DNA of 58,126 bases from the NCBI RefSeq assembly GCF_009362735.1, contig NZ_WHNP01000047.1, positions 1 through 58,126 on the forward strand. The letters are read 5' to 3'. Source of the stretch: Paraburkholderia franconis. Lineage in GTDB: Bacteria; Pseudomonadota; Gammaproteobacteria; Burkholderiales; Burkholderiaceae. Below are positions 35,652-45,506 of this stretch, piece by piece. Within the stretch, counting starts at the first letter, position 1. Every line of letters begins with the position of its first letter. A model generated the notes under the pieces. That model was not told where the DNA came from, searched no databases, and saw only the letters and a list, made by a program, of their open reading frames with translations. The position numbers were made by a program, and so were the translations under genes.

Positions 35652-36581
35652 TTACGTCACTGCGGAATCCTGCCGAAGCCAGTCGATGAGACCGTCAATT
35701 GCAGGCGTAATGGTACGCCCGTGCGGCACGACGACGTAATATGAATCGCTCACCTTCAACGAGGCGACCGGGAGCCGGACGAGTTCACCCGTTTCAACCA
35801 GACCGTGTACCAGTTTTCCCCACCCAAGGGCGATGCCCTGCCCGTAGCGTGCGGCCTCTATGGCGTCCGTATAAAGGCTGCAGCGTAGCGCAAAGTTCAA
35901 TCGCACCGGCCTGAAGCCCAAAACCTGAAACCATTCTTCCCACCTCATCCAGCCTTCCGAAGTCGCATCGGACTCGATGAGCGCGGCGTTTGCGACTTCC
36001 TGGAGCGATTCTGGCGTGCCTCGCGACTTCACCCACTCCGGCGAACAGACGGGGAAAACTTCCTCGTCGAAAAGGAGGGTTGCGGAACCATCGCCCCATT
36101 GCCCGTTGCCGAATCGAACGGCGACATCGATCTCCTTGGGTCGGAGATCAGCGGTGAACATCTGCGTGGAGATGCGAAGCTGAAGATCCGGTTGTGCCTT
36201 CTTCAGCGATGCCAGCCGGGGCAAGAGGCAAAAATGCGTGAAGGCCGATGTTGCTGCAAGCACCACTTCCTGCTGGACCGGCCCGCTGGATAACCGGTCG
36301 AATACGCCGGCAATCTTCTGCATCGACTCGGCGATCACGAGATACAGAGCCTCGCCTTCATCAGTGAGTTCGATTGAACGATGCAGACGATTGAAGAGCC
36401 GGGTCCCAAGCGTTTCCTCGAGAAACTTGATCTGCCGACTGACTGCCGCTTGAGTCACTCCCAGTTCATCGGCTGCCAGCGTGAAGCTGCTATGACGTGC
36501 GACCGCCTCGAATTCGACGAGGGCAGTCACCGAAGGGATGAGCCGCCGGTATCCCTTGGTCCGCGCGGTTGCCGGTTTCAT
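35652..36581 (-). CDS. LysR-family regulator, GcvA-like
   Basis: A 309-residue LysR protein with IPSVTALVEFEAVARHSSFT and VTQAAVSRQIKFLEETLG, the GcvA/AmpR-style N-terminus. The ATG at 36581 was chosen. A TTG at 36590 would overlap the cupin stop and is also possible. It lies 5 bp after the cupin gene and just before the decarboxylase, in the same direction. It resembles the LysR protein encoded at 38263-39264 in its HTH, so the two may be related copies. Confidence 0.9.
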   Translation of the reverse strand: MKPATARTKGYRRLIPSVTALVEFEAVARHSSFTLAADELGVTQAAVSRQIKFLEETLGTRLFNRLHRSIELTDEGEALYLVIAESMQKIAGVFDRLSSGPVQQEVVLAATSAFTHFCLLPRLASLKKAQPDLQLRISTQMFTADLRPKEIDVAVRFGNGQWGDGSATLLFDEEVFPVCSPEWVKSRGTPESLQEVANAALIESDATSEGWMRWEEWFQVLGFRPVRLNFALRCSLYTDAIEAARYGQGIALGWGKLVHGLVETGELVRLPVASLKVSDSYYVVVPHGRTITPAIDGLIDWLRQDSAVT

Positions 36582-36586
36582 TTGGC

Positions 36587-37006
36587 TCAAGTACGCGTGG
36601 GCTGCGAACGGGAAACTAATGTCGACCCGGTGTGAGCCACGACCAGCACGGTACAGCCCTCTTTCGACGATGTACTATGCCGCGAACCGGCCGGATACGA
36701 TACTGTGTGCCCGGGAAGAAAATCCGTGCCGTCGTTGTCAGTGAACACACCATCGAGAATCAAGATCAGCTCCGTCGAGTCGTGCTGATGCTCCAATGAA
36801 CGCGCGCCGGGTTGCAAACGCATCCAGTAGCTACTCCACGCTCCGTTCTCGTCGTCGGCAACTGGAATCCAGAAGAAACCCGGAAGCACCGTTTCTCCGA
36901 TTTTCATTGGCCGCCAGTCGCGTTCATCGATTGAATACCAACGACGACCCTCTTTGATGTGCAATCTAAAGAACACCATTTCGTCGCGCATAGGCTCGGT
37001 TGTCAT
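36587..37006 (-). CDS. Cupin-domain protein, ChrR-like
   Basis: A 139-residue single-domain cupin. Metal-binding motif 1 is GARSLEHQHDSTELILILDG (His-His-Glu pattern) and motif 2 is PGHTVSYPAGSRHST. The N-terminal part has RWYSIDERDWRPMKIG. Such cupins act as small-molecule oxygenases, isomerases or sensors. The ATG at 37006 was chosen as the first in-frame Met at the start of the conserved text. It sits between the GlxA-type regulator and a LysR gene, pointing to a sensing or accessory role. Confidence 0.82.
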   Translation of the reverse strand: MTTEPMRDEMVFFRLHIKEGRRWYSIDERDWRPMKIGETVLPGFFWIPVADDENGAWSSYWMRLQPGARSLEHQHDSTELILILDGVFTDNDGTDFLPGHTVSYPAGSRHSTSSKEGCTVLVVAHTGSTLVSRSQPTRT

Positions 37007-37127
37007 TTTCTTCAACGTCCAATGTATGAACAAAAGGGGGAAATCCTGCTTCTCGTGCCCTCGTGCCTGGGTCGCTCGCTGTCTCCAGCGTCCCGGCGCT
37101 TGACGCCGAACCGCGAACCACGTCGCG

Positions 37128-38162
37128 CTACGCATCCGCCAGCACTTGCGATTGACCCTGCGGTCGCGCGACACGATAGGCATTCGGTGATTCGCCGAAT
37201 TCCTTTCTGAACTCGCGGCCAAGATGCGAAGCGTCAGAGAAGCCGCATGACGTGGCAATGTCAGCGACAGTACGGTCCGAACTCGTGAGCAGCCACGACG
37301 CCATCCGTATCCGGATCTGGCGTGCATAGGCCTGAGGTGATTTGCCCGTCTCCGACGTAAAGAGACGCTCAAGCTGCCGGACCGACATCTCGAGACGTCG
37401 CGCCAACTCCGCGAGGCTCAATGGCTGCCCAATGTGCTGCTCCATCAACAGGATGGCTCGTCTTACCTTCGGATGTGTCGCGGGTTCGAGTCCTGGCGGG
37501 TGTGGCTGAGGCGCATTCCCTTTCTGCGCGTCATCGACGAGCATGATACGCAGCGCCTTTTGTACGACCGTCGCTTCGAAGTGGCGCAACAGAATGGCCG
37601 CGGCAACATCGATCGAAGCACGCCCGCCCGAACACGTAATGCGCCGTCGGTCGATCACGAACAGCCGGTCCGCAACGAGATTGCGTTCATCGACGCCCGG
37701 AAAGCGCTCGACAAAGTCCCAGTAGTGGAACCAGCTCACGCACATGCGATACCCGTCCATCACTTCGGCTCGCATCAACGCAAACACCCCGGTGCAAATT
37801 CCGACCAACGTGGCAGATGTTGTCGCTGCGTCATGAATGAACTGAAGCGTGGCTTTGCTTGCGGACGGTCCCGAGTGCAGCAATCCACCGACGACCACGA
37901 CGTAATCGAAGGACCCGGCCTCTTCGAAGGTCATCCAGGGCGCGACCTGAATTCCGCAGCTTGCCCTGACAGGAACAAGCGATTCGCCGACGATGGTCCA
38001 CGAACAGCGAACCGGTCTGCTCATGTCTCCTTCATCGCTCGCGAGCCTCAGTACATCGACGAAACCGGAAAATGCCGTCAAGGTGAAATTGGGCAACAGG
38101 ACGATTCCAAAGCGGAGTGGCCGCGTGGTACCGGCTTTGGGGCTGATAAGGTCGCTAAACAT
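37128..38162 (-). CDS. GlxA-type regulator (DJ-1/PfpI domain plus AraC HTH)
   Basis: A 344-residue protein. An N-terminal glutaminase-like fold (RFGIVLLPNFTLTAFSGFVD, then VVVVGGLLHSGP and VGICTGVFALMRA with the nucleophile-elbow Cys) is followed by an AraC double HTH (LSLAELARRLEMSVRQLERL, then VADIATSCGFSDASHLGREF). The WFHYWDF and ASIDVAAAILLRHF text is typical of CdhR/GbdR/ArgR-like regulators of carnitine, glycine betaine and arginine catabolism. This fits the betaine-type transporter in the same block. The ATG at 38162 is favoured over 38246 by family length. Confidence 0.9.
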   Translation of the reverse strand: MFSDLISPKAGTTRPLRFGIVLLPNFTLTAFSGFVDVLRLASDEGDMSRPVRCSWTIVGESLVPVRASCGIQVAPWMTFEEAGSFDYVVVVGGLLHSGPSASKATLQFIHDAATTSATLVGICTGVFALMRAEVMDGYRMCVSWFHYWDFVERFPGVDERNLVADRLFVIDRRRITCSGGRASIDVAAAILLRHFEATVVQKALRIMLVDDAQKGNAPQPHPPGLEPATHPKVRRAILLMEQHIGQPLSLAELARRLEMSVRQLERLFTSETGKSPQAYARQIRIRMASWLLTSSDRTVADIATSCGFSDASHLGREFRKEFGESPNAYRVARPQGQSQVLADA

Positions 38163-38262
38163 GGGACTGCCTGCACTAACGCTCGAAAAGTCACGCTTGA
38201 AAAGTCGACCAGGATTCCAACGACGAAGCTGCCCGCGCTCTCCCAACTGACATCTGCAAAGT

Positions 38263-39264
38263 CTATTTGGTCGTTTCAGTTTCGGCGCTCCGCCATTCGC
38301 GCATCATCGCGCCCACTTCCTCTCCGAGCCATTCACGGAACTGAAGATATTCCGGACGAAGCTTTGCGTTCTTATGCGTTATCAAATAGTGGTGACGGTC
38401 GTGAAATTCGAGCACATCTTGCACGGGTCGAATCAGTAGCCCTTGTTCGACCTGACGATGGACGAGATGATGCCAGCCAAGCAAGGTGCCCTCACCCGCT
38501 TCGGCTTGCGATACAAGGAGACGATAGTCGTTGCTCTCCAGATGCTCGTTTTCGATCATCCTTTCAGTGCCATCGCCTTGCTGAAACCAGTTTCGCCACA
38601 CGGACCAGTCGACATGCTCGCAAATCTGCGCGCGCCCCAACAACGAGAGGTTCAACGTCGCGTGCGATAGAAGATCCAGGGGCTTCACAGACCTGCCATG
38701 AAAGTGGCGCTCGTAAAACGACCGGCTGCAGACGGGATATACGACGTCGTGAAAAAGCGGCTCGACTTCGTACTCCGCCTCACGCGGTGGATTCTTGGTG
38801 ATGATCACGTCGGGTTCCATGAGCTCGTCGAGCTCCATGAAATGCTCCGTCACCATCACGTGCAATCGGATATCCGGGAACCGCTTGCGGAACGAGGGCA
38901 GCCTGAACGACAGCCATAGCGCCGAGAAAGTATGCGAGACACAAATCGTCAGCGCATGCCTGTCGGTTCGACGCACCGCCTGGGCCGCTTCGGCGATGTT
39001 CATGATCGACAGATAGGACGCGTTGTACAGAATGCGCCCCGCGTCGGTGAGCGCGATGTGCCGCCCGGTCCGCTCGAACAGGGCGACTTCCAGCGAGTCT
39101 TCGAGCTCCTTGATTTGTCGGCTGATTGCCGCCTGCGTGACGCAAAGCACTTCTGCGGCCTGCGTAAAACTTTCGTACCGTGCAGCCGTGACGAAGCATT
39201 TCAGCGCCCGTAACGACGGCATTTGAGCGAGTAATCGGTCGGCAAACACCTGTTTCTTTTGCAT
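38263..39264 (-). CDS. LysR-family regulator, GcvA-like
   Basis: A 333-residue LysR protein with PSLRALKCFVTAARYESFTQ and VTQAAISRQIKELEDSL. The ATG at 39264 follows AGGTGAAAGCC. The effector domain has TICVSHTFSALWLSFRLPSF and a C-terminal GWHHLVHRQVEQG, as in GcvA-type proteins. It lies between proC and the GlxA-type gene in the same direction and is a good candidate for controlling the catabolic operon. Confidence 0.92.
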   Translation of the reverse strand: MQKKQVFADRLLAQMPSLRALKCFVTAARYESFTQAAEVLCVTQAAISRQIKELEDSLEVALFERTGRHIALTDAGRILYNASYLSIMNIAEAAQAVRRTDRHALTICVSHTFSALWLSFRLPSFRKRFPDIRLHVMVTEHFMELDELMEPDVIITKNPPREAEYEVEPLFHDVVYPVCSRSFYERHFHGRSVKPLDLLSHATLNLSLLGRAQICEHVDWSVWRNWFQQGDGTERMIENEHLESNDYRLLVSQAEAGEGTLLGWHHLVHRQVEQGLLIRPVQDVLEFHDRHHYLITHKNAKLRPEYLQFREWLGEEVGAMMREWRSAETETTK

Positions 39265-39461
39265 GGCTTTCACCTGTGAAGCGGAAACGCCCGGGTGGCC
39301 CGAAGACAACCCGGTCAACGCTGCGCACTGCCCCGTGACAATGCGTAGACTGCGCGCCCGAGCCGAATAGCTCGCGTGCAAAAATACTTTGCGAGTCTTC
39401 GAATTGGCTGACAAGGGCAGATCACCATCCGCCCCCTCATATTACTCTTCGTGGCCGCCTG

Positions 39462-40232
39462 TTATGCGGCCCCTCGAACTCGCTTCAGCACGCCATCGAG
39501 TGCGTCTTTGTACAGTCCGTATGCACCTCGGCGAGAGAGTTCGGTGTGCATCTGCTCGTTGATGCCGCCCGGTGTCATGGATTGCGTAACCATGACTGAA
39601 AACGGTTGTCCTGTGCGGGCTGCGTCATGCGCAAGCCCGACACAGTAGCCAGACAAAAAAGCTCGCGCCGCGGAGTAGTCGAGGCCTTGCTCTACGAGCC
39701 AGGCCGCCTGGGTTTCGAGAACCGCATAGAAGCTCGCCATCGTCGCTGTCACGGCGGACAGCGCGTCAAACTTGCGTTCGTCGTCCACCTCTACGGCTTC
39801 ACCCAGCGGCGAAAAGATGGCTTTCGCGACTTCATCGGCGGGGCAGATTGCGGTACTTCCCTTGCCTTCAGCGACCGCTGGCAGCGGGACTGCACGCGCG
39901 ACCCTGTTCACCTGTGGGATAAGGCGATGAAGCTCGGCGATGGGAATGCCAGCAATGAAACTGACAACATGATGACGCGAGTCGAATTCGAGTTCGCCCA
40001 GAACTTCTGCGGCGATTTGCGGAACGACCGCAAGGCAAACGACATCCGAATTCTCCAATACCTCCTGGTTACTCGCACAGACGCGAATCCGTTCGTCCAG
40101 CGTCGCGAGTTCCGCAGCGGTATTCGGATTACGGGGCGACAGCGAGATCCCGTCGAATGGAACGCGGAATCTGCACATACCCGTCACGACCGCTTTCGTG
40201 ATGGTCCCCGTTCCGATGAAACCTAGTCGCAT
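39462..40232 (-). CDS. Pyrroline-5-carboxylate reductase family protein (ProC-like)
   Basis: A 256-residue NAD(P)H-dependent reductase. Rossmann start MRLGFIGTGTITKAVVTGM, then VCLAVVPQIAAEVL and FIAGIPIAELHRLI. In the C-terminal dimer domain, MVTQSMTPGGINEQMHTEL is the ProC signature (TPGG). Housekeeping proC is normally elsewhere, so this copy in a catabolic operon may act on another cyclic imine, such as a pyrroline or piperideine carboxylate. It lies 101 bp downstream of the aldehyde dehydrogenase. Confidence 0.88.
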   Translation of the reverse strand: MRLGFIGTGTITKAVVTGMCRFRVPFDGISLSPRNPNTAAELATLDERIRVCASNQEVLENSDVVCLAVVPQIAAEVLGELEFDSRHHVVSFIAGIPIAELHRLIPQVNRVARAVPLPAVAEGKGSTAICPADEVAKAIFSPLGEAVEVDDERKFDALSAVTATMASFYAVLETQAAWLVEQGLDYSAARAFLSGYCVGLAHDAARTGQPFSVMVTQSMTPGGINEQMHTELSRRGAYGLYKDALDGVLKRVRGAA

Positions 40233-40333
40233 GAAACCTCACTTGAGTTGGAAGTGCAGCAGTTTCGACCGCAGCCACGACAGCCAGGCCTGGCAGGCTG
40301 GGCTGTCATTGGCTTTCAATAGTCGGATAGAAC

Positions 40334-41827
40334 CTAGTCGAGGTTCAGCCAGGTTGTCTTCAATTCGCAATACTGGTCGTGCGCATAGACGGACTTGTCC
40401 CGGCCGCCAAAGCCCGATTGCTTGAAGCCGCCGAACGGCGTCGACAGGTCGCCTTCGCCAAAGCAGTTCACCGTCACCGTACCCGCGCGGATACGTGCGG
40501 CAATCTTGTGCGCGTTATTGACGTTGTCGGTCCACAGAGATGCGGCCAGTCCATAGCAGGTATCATTGGCAATGCGGACCGCTTCGTCGATGTCAGCGTA
40601 TTCGATAAAGCAGACGACCGGGCCAAAGACTTCTTCGCGAGCGATGCTCATCTCCGGCGTAACGTTATCGAAGATGGTCGGCTCAACAAACCATCCACCC
40701 GTTTCAGTGCGTGTTGCCTTGCCGCCGCACACGAGGCGCGCTCCTTCCGACTTCGCTTTCTCGATGTGAGCAAGCACCTTTTCATAGTGCTTCTCTTCAA
40801 TCAGAGAGCCGAGCTTGACTTCAGGATCGAGCGGGTCGCCCGTCTTCCATCCTTCGAGCACTGCCCGAACCTTTTCGAGCAACTGTGCCTTCGAGGTTGA
40901 AGGAACCAGGATGCGCGAGCCTGCGCTGCAGTTCTCGCCCATATTCCAGAACGCTGCGGCAACCGCCTGCTCCGCGACAGCGTCGAGATTCGCGACGTCG
41001 GGCAGCACGACTTGTGGGTTCTTGCCGCCGCATTCCAGCACGACCCGCTTCAGGTTCGTGTCCGCGGAATAGCGAAGAAATCGCTTTCCCGTTTCCGTGG
41101 ACCCGGTAAACGCAACGAGGTCGACGTCGGCATGCCGGCCCAATGCCTGGCCCGCGCTTTCGCCAAAGCCCGTCACGACGCTTAAGACGCCTGCGGGCAC
41201 GCCAGCTTCCGCTGCCAGGTCGGCGATACGCAGCGTGGAAAGCGACGTCTGCTCGGCAGGTTTCACGATCACGCTATTGCCGACAGAAAGCGCCGGGCCG
41301 ATTTTCCATGCAAGCATGAGTGCCGGAAAGTTCCAGGGAAGCACTGCGCCCACGACGCCAATCGGTTCGCGGGTAATCATGCTGACGACGCTCGCGCCCG
41401 ATGGTGACAGCGCGTCGTAACGCTTGTCGGTGACTTCTGCGTGCCAGCGAATACATGCCGCCGATTCTGGAATGTCCAGTCCCATGCACTCGCTAATGGG
41501 CTTGCCAGCCTCGAGTGCTTCGAGAAGCGCCAGTTCATCGGCGTTCTCTTCGATCAGTTGTGCAAGACTCAATAGCACTGCCTTTCGCTGAGCCGGTGCT
41601 GCCTTTGACCACACACCGGACTCGAATGCATCTCTCGCCGCCACGACTGCCCGGTCGACGTCTTTCGTATCGCACTTTGCGATATCGGCCAGTACCTTTC
41701 CCGTCGACGGATTCAGGGTCTGGAATGTCTCGTTCGACGCGGCTGGACATCGTTGCCCGGCGATCAATGCTCGACCGTCGAGCGACAAGGCTTCTGCTTT
41801 CTGTTTCCATTCCTGATAGGTCGTCAT
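40334..41827 (-). CDS. NAD(P)-dependent aldehyde dehydrogenase, PuuC-like
   Basis: A 497-residue enzyme that oxidises an aldehyde to the acid. Catalytic residues are in place: Asn166 (LPWNFPALM), Glu265 (VVLECGGKNP) and nucleophile Cys300 (NMGENCSAGSR). The N-terminus MTTYQEWKQKAEALSLDGRA and GKNPQVVLPDV match the gamma-glutamyl-aminobutyraldehyde dehydrogenase (PuuC) type. It lies directly after a PuuB-like oxidase gene, so the two probably carry out successive steps from an amine to an acid. Confidence 0.92.
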   Translation of the reverse strand: MTTYQEWKQKAEALSLDGRALIAGQRCPAASNETFQTLNPSTGKVLADIAKCDTKDVDRAVVAARDAFESGVWSKAAPAQRKAVLLSLAQLIEENADELALLEALEAGKPISECMGLDIPESAACIRWHAEVTDKRYDALSPSGASVVSMITREPIGVVGAVLPWNFPALMLAWKIGPALSVGNSVIVKPAEQTSLSTLRIADLAAEAGVPAGVLSVVTGFGESAGQALGRHADVDLVAFTGSTETGKRFLRYSADTNLKRVVLECGGKNPQVVLPDVANLDAVAEQAVAAAFWNMGENCSAGSRILVPSTSKAQLLEKVRAVLEGWKTGDPLDPEVKLGSLIEEKHYEKVLAHIEKAKSEGARLVCGGKATRTETGGWFVEPTIFDNVTPEMSIAREEVFGPVVCFIEYADIDEAVRIANDTCYGLAASLWTDNVNNAHKIAARIRAGTVTVNCFGEGDLSTPFGGFKQSGFGGRDKSVYAHDQYCELKTTWLNLD

Positions 41828-41844
41828 GTCCTGTCCTCACAGAT

Positions 41845-43176
41845 TTAAAGCTCGGCTCCCGCCGAAAATTCCTTCATCCAGATCGCCGCAGTGACAGCGA
41901 CGTCGGCAATGGGACGAACCGGCAGCGAGCGCGGATGCGGCTGATTCAAAAGCTGACGAACGAGGTCGTTGTCGCGACCGAGCGCGTACTCGGCAATGAG
42001 CTTCCCCGACGCGGACCCTCTGCTCAGACCCAGACCATTGCATCCGACGGCTTCGAAAACACCATCGCTACGGCGCCCGAAAAGCGCCCCGTTGTTGACT
42101 GAGAGACACAGAGGGCCACCCCAGGTGTACTCGAGCTCGACGTCTTTCAGCATCGGGAAGCGCCGGTCAAACGAGCGTTGATGCAGGCTCTTCGCCTTCG
42201 CCAGATCAGCCTGCGATACTTCGAGACTGGGGCGAAACGCGAAGTGATTGCGAACGCAGATGCGGTCAGTACTCAGACGCCGTATCGTCGAGCCCATCGG
42301 GTCGGCGGGAATCAATGCCCACGACCGCGTGCCGCCCAGCCTGCGCACTTCGTCCGACGTCATCACACGGGTCATCGATGCAAATGTGTACACGGGCAAC
42401 AGGCCGTTCGGATGTCCGCCGAACGTCGCCGCATAGGCATTCGTACAGCGAATCACGCGCTTCGCGACGATCTTCCCGGCGGCGAAGTTCAAGACCTTGT
42501 TTACCCGTTGGTCCTCTATTGCCTTCACTGCGCTCATCTCGAAGACCTTCACGTTTTCCGGCAGCGTTGCGGCAAGACCGCGCATGAGGGCTGCCGGCTG
42601 GACCGTGCTGCATCCTGGCGTGAAGAGTGCGCCCTCATAGAACTTCGTCCCGGTGACTTTCGCGATCGCGGCTTCGTCGAGCCATTCAAAGTCTTCGTCG
42701 ATACGAGCGAGTCCTTCCGCAAAATGGGCCAGTGCCGCATGGCCCTTCTTGTTCACCGAAGCATGAAACTTGCCGTCATCCCGCCAGTCGCAGTCGATGC
42801 CGTATTGCTTCACCACTGAACGCACGTAGTCGATGCCGTGACGTTGCAGCCGGATATCGGCCTTGTCCGCTTCCACACTTCGCGAGTAGCTTTCACTGCT
42901 GATGTCGTGCGGCAAGTCGACAAAGAATCCGGAATTCCGCCCGGCTGTCGTGCGCCCTATACGGTCCGCCTCGACCAGCGCAATCGAGGCATCAGGCGCA
43001 AGTTCAGCGAGGCGTCGGGCAGCGCATAGCCCCGTAATGCCACCGCCGACGACGACCCAGTCAAATCGTCCTTCAGACGACACGGTATCGGCGGGGCGGG
43101 GCGGGGGCAGACTTTCCCACCACCCGTTCACGCCATCCGGCGCGGGAAAACGCACGAATTCCAGATTCGAGGTCAT
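41845..43176 (-). CDS. FAD-dependent amine/amino-acid oxidase (DAO family, PuuB-like)
   Basis: A 443-residue DAO-family flavoprotein. FAD-binding WVVVGGGITGLCAARRLAEL lies near residue 40, with EADRIGRTTAGRNSGFFVDL, TPGCSTVQPAALMRGLA, CTNAYAA and the C-terminal GCNGLGLSRGSASG. Relatives oxidise gamma-glutamylputrescine, sarcosine, D-hydroxyproline or similar amines, giving an imine or aldehyde and H2O2. It lies 17 bp upstream of the aldehyde dehydrogenase and 5 bp after the DapA-like gene. No heterotetramer partners are present. Confidence 0.9.
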   Translation of the reverse strand: MTSNLEFVRFPAPDGVNGWWESLPPPRPADTVSSEGRFDWVVVGGGITGLCAARRLAELAPDASIALVEADRIGRTTAGRNSGFFVDLPHDISSESYSRSVEADKADIRLQRHGIDYVRSVVKQYGIDCDWRDDGKFHASVNKKGHAALAHFAEGLARIDEDFEWLDEAAIAKVTGTKFYEGALFTPGCSTVQPAALMRGLAATLPENVKVFEMSAVKAIEDQRVNKVLNFAAGKIVAKRVIRCTNAYAATFGGHPNGLLPVYTFASMTRVMTSDEVRRLGGTRSWALIPADPMGSTIRRLSTDRICVRNHFAFRPSLEVSQADLAKAKSLHQRSFDRRFPMLKDVELEYTWGGPLCLSVNNGALFGRRSDGVFEAVGCNGLGLSRGSASGKLIAEYALGRDNDLVRQLLNQPHPRSLPVRPIADVAVTAAIWMKEFSAGAEL

Positions 43177-43181
43177 GAAAG

Positions 43182-44069
43182 TTACTGCGCGTTGCGCAAC
43201 ATAGGTTGAACCAGCGTGGCAAAGACGCTGCGCTCCTCTTCGGTGAGCGTGCCGAGCGGCGCCCGCGCGACACCGACGGGCATACCCGCCAGCTCACATC
43301 CGTATCGAACGTATTGAATGAACTTGCCGCTGCGCTCCAGCAGTTCGAGTACAGGCAGCAGTTGCGCCATCAGCTTGCGGCCGGTTTCGAAGTCATTCCG
43401 CTTCACGCATGCGTCGAAGAGCGCGGTGTGCGCTTCCGGCAAAAAGTTGGAAGCACCACCGACCCAGCTCTTCGCGCCCCACACGAAGAACTCCAGCGCC
43501 TGGTCGTCCATTCCGCAGCTCAGCACCAGCTTGTCGCGGAAGTGCGTCGCAAGGTGATGCAGATGCGAGATGTCGCCAGTACTCTCTTTCATTGCGACAA
43601 AGTTCGGCCGCTCGAGCAGTTTTTCCAGCACCGTATCGCTGATTTCCGTCCCCGTGCGGGCCGGGAAGTTGTAAAGCATGATTGGCATGTCGAGACTGTC
43701 GTCCACTTTCAGCATGTGGCTCAACAGTTCTTCCTGCGTCGGCTGCGCGTAGTACGGAGCAGCAAGCAGCAATGCAGGCAGACCGGCACGCTTCGCTTCT
43801 TGCCCAAGGCGAATGACTTCGCTCGTCGTGGTCGCATTGATGCCGGCAGTGAGATACGTCTTGCCGCCTGCCGCTTCCGCAACAGTGTTGAATGTACGGG
43901 CACGTTCGTCGAAACTCAACGCATAGTATTCGCCCGTGGTCCCGCCGACGCCAAGGCCCGCGACACGACTCGCGATATTGGCTGCGTGCTTGCCGAGCAG
44001 ATCATGGTTAATCTCGCCATCTGCGTTGAATGGCGTAACCAGAGGCGTATGTACTCCCTCGAAGCTCAT
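43182..44069 (-). CDS. DapA/N-acetylneuraminate-lyase family protein
   Basis: A 295-residue class I aldolase-fold enzyme. Schiff-base Lys161 (FVAMKESTGD), Tyr133 (MLYNFPARTG) and the carboxylate loop GGTTGEYYAL are all present. Besides dihydrodipicolinate synthase, the family includes sugar-acid aldolases/dehydratases and the pyrroline-4-hydroxy-2-carboxylate deaminase of hydroxyproline breakdown. In an operon with a DAO oxidase, an aldehyde dehydrogenase and a ProC-like enzyme, a catabolic role is far more likely than lysine synthesis. Confidence 0.9.
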   Translation of the reverse strand: MSFEGVHTPLVTPFNADGEINHDLLGKHAANIASRVAGLGVGGTTGEYYALSFDERARTFNTVAEAAGGKTYLTAGINATTTSEVIRLGQEAKRAGLPALLLAAPYYAQPTQEELLSHMLKVDDSLDMPIMLYNFPARTGTEISDTVLEKLLERPNFVAMKESTGDISHLHHLATHFRDKLVLSCGMDDQALEFFVWGAKSWVGGASNFLPEAHTALFDACVKRNDFETGRKLMAQLLPVLELLERSGKFIQYVRYGCELAGMPVGVARAPLGTLTEEERSVFATLVQPMLRNAQ

Positions 44070-44112
44070 CGTCGTTCTCTCTTCAATAAAGGTCGCTACA
44101 CGCCCTCATCAA

Positions 44113-45408
44113 TTAGACAAGGGCATCCGCATGTGAATAAATCGGGAACTGGTTGCAAACGTCGCGCACACGGCTACGCACTGCGCGCTCGACCCGTTCG
44201 TCGCCGGCGGGCTCTCGTTCGAGTGCCGACAGCACCTCGAGAATCATCTGTCCAACCTGCTCGAACTGCTCGGTTCCGAAGCCGCGCGTCGTGCCCGCGG
44301 GTGTGCCGAGCCGGATTCCCGAAGTAACGGTCGGGTTTTCCGTGTCGAATGGAATACCGTTTTTATTGCAGGTGATACCGGCACGCTCCAGTGCCTTTTC
44401 AGCCTGCGTACCCGTCAGGCGCTTCGAGCGCAAATCGACCAGCAACAAGTGGTTATCCGTCCCTCCCGTCACCAGGCTTAGGCCGCCCGATTTCAAGACG
44501 TCGCCGAGCGCCTGCGCGTTACGCAGCACGCGGTCGATATAAGCGGTGAACTCCGGACGAAGAGCCTCGCCAAATGCAACCGCTTTGCCCGCGATGACGT
44601 GCATCAGCGGACCGCCCTGCAAGCCCGGGAACACAGCCGAGTTGATCTTCTTCGCAATGTCGCCGTTATTGGTGAGGATAAATCCGCCTCGCGGTCCGCG
44701 CAGCGTCTTGTGGGTGGTGGACGTCACCACATCGGCGAATGGGACAGGGTTCTCGTGTCTGCCCGCCGCGACAATGCCCGCGATGTGTGCCATGTCGACC
44801 ATCAACATCGCGCCTACGCTATCCGCAATGTCGCGGAAAGCCGCAAAGTCCAAAGCACGCGGATAGGCTGAATACCCCGCGATGATGAGCTTCGGACGAT
44901 GTTCTTCGGCGAGCCGGCGGACCTGCTCATAGTCGATGCGGTAGGTGTCGGGACTCACACCGTATTGGACGGCGTTGAACCACTTGCCGGAAAGCGCGGG
45001 ACGGGCGCCATGCGTCAGGTGGCCTCCCGCATCGAGGGACATGCCCATCACCGTCTCGCCCGGCTTCACGAGCGCGAGCATCACAGCGCCGTTAGCCTGC
45101 GCGCCCGAATGAGGTTGCACGTTGGCGTATTCGGCTTCGAACAGGGCTTTGACGCGATCGATGGCGAGCGCTTCGACCCTGTCCACGTGTTCACATCCGC
45201 CGTAATAGCGCTTCGACGGATATCCCTCGGCGTACTTGTTGGTCAGCACAGTACCCTGTGCTTCCATCACTGCTGCCGAGACAATGTTTTCTGACGCAAT
45301 CAATTCGATTTGCGTTTGCTGGCGGCGCAACTCCAACGCAATCTCTGATGCGATAACGGGGTCACGGCTCTGGAGGGTTTCGGCAAAAAAGCGTGAGTTC
45401 TCGTTCAC
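44113..45408 (-). CDS. glyA: Serine hydroxymethyltransferase
   Basis: A 431-residue PLP enzyme interconverting serine and glycine with tetrahydrofolate. PLP Lys234 lies in VTSTTHKTLRGPRGG. Other marks are IELIASENIVSAAVMEAQGT, KYAEGYPSKRYYGGCEHVD and VDMAHIAGIVAAG. The GTG at 45408 was chosen because GGAG precedes it and the standard N-terminus (NENSRFFAETL) starts there. As an extra copy beside a betaine-type transporter, it may handle glycine or C1 units released from the imported compound. Confidence 0.95.
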   Translation of the reverse strand: MNENSRFFAETLQSRDPVIASEIALELRRQQTQIELIASENIVSAAVMEAQGTVLTNKYAEGYPSKRYYGGCEHVDRVEALAIDRVKALFEAEYANVQPHSGAQANGAVMLALVKPGETVMGMSLDAGGHLTHGARPALSGKWFNAVQYGVSPDTYRIDYEQVRRLAEEHRPKLIIAGYSAYPRALDFAAFRDIADSVGAMLMVDMAHIAGIVAAGRHENPVPFADVVTSTTHKTLRGPRGGFILTNNGDIAKKINSAVFPGLQGGPLMHVIAGKAVAFGEALRPEFTAYIDRVLRNAQALGDVLKSGGLSLVTGGTDNHLLLVDLRSKRLTGTQAEKALERAGITCNKNGIPFDTENPTVTSGIRLGTPAGTTRGFGTEQFEQVGQMILEVLSALEREPAGDERVERAVRSRVRDVCNQFPIYSHADALV

Positions 45409-45506
45409 GTGGTCACTCCGGATGAAATCATTTAAAGCATGTCTTGCAAGACCATCTGTTGACGCGATGCAGCGTTCGCGATTACCCGTCGGGTAACCGC
45501 GAGCTC

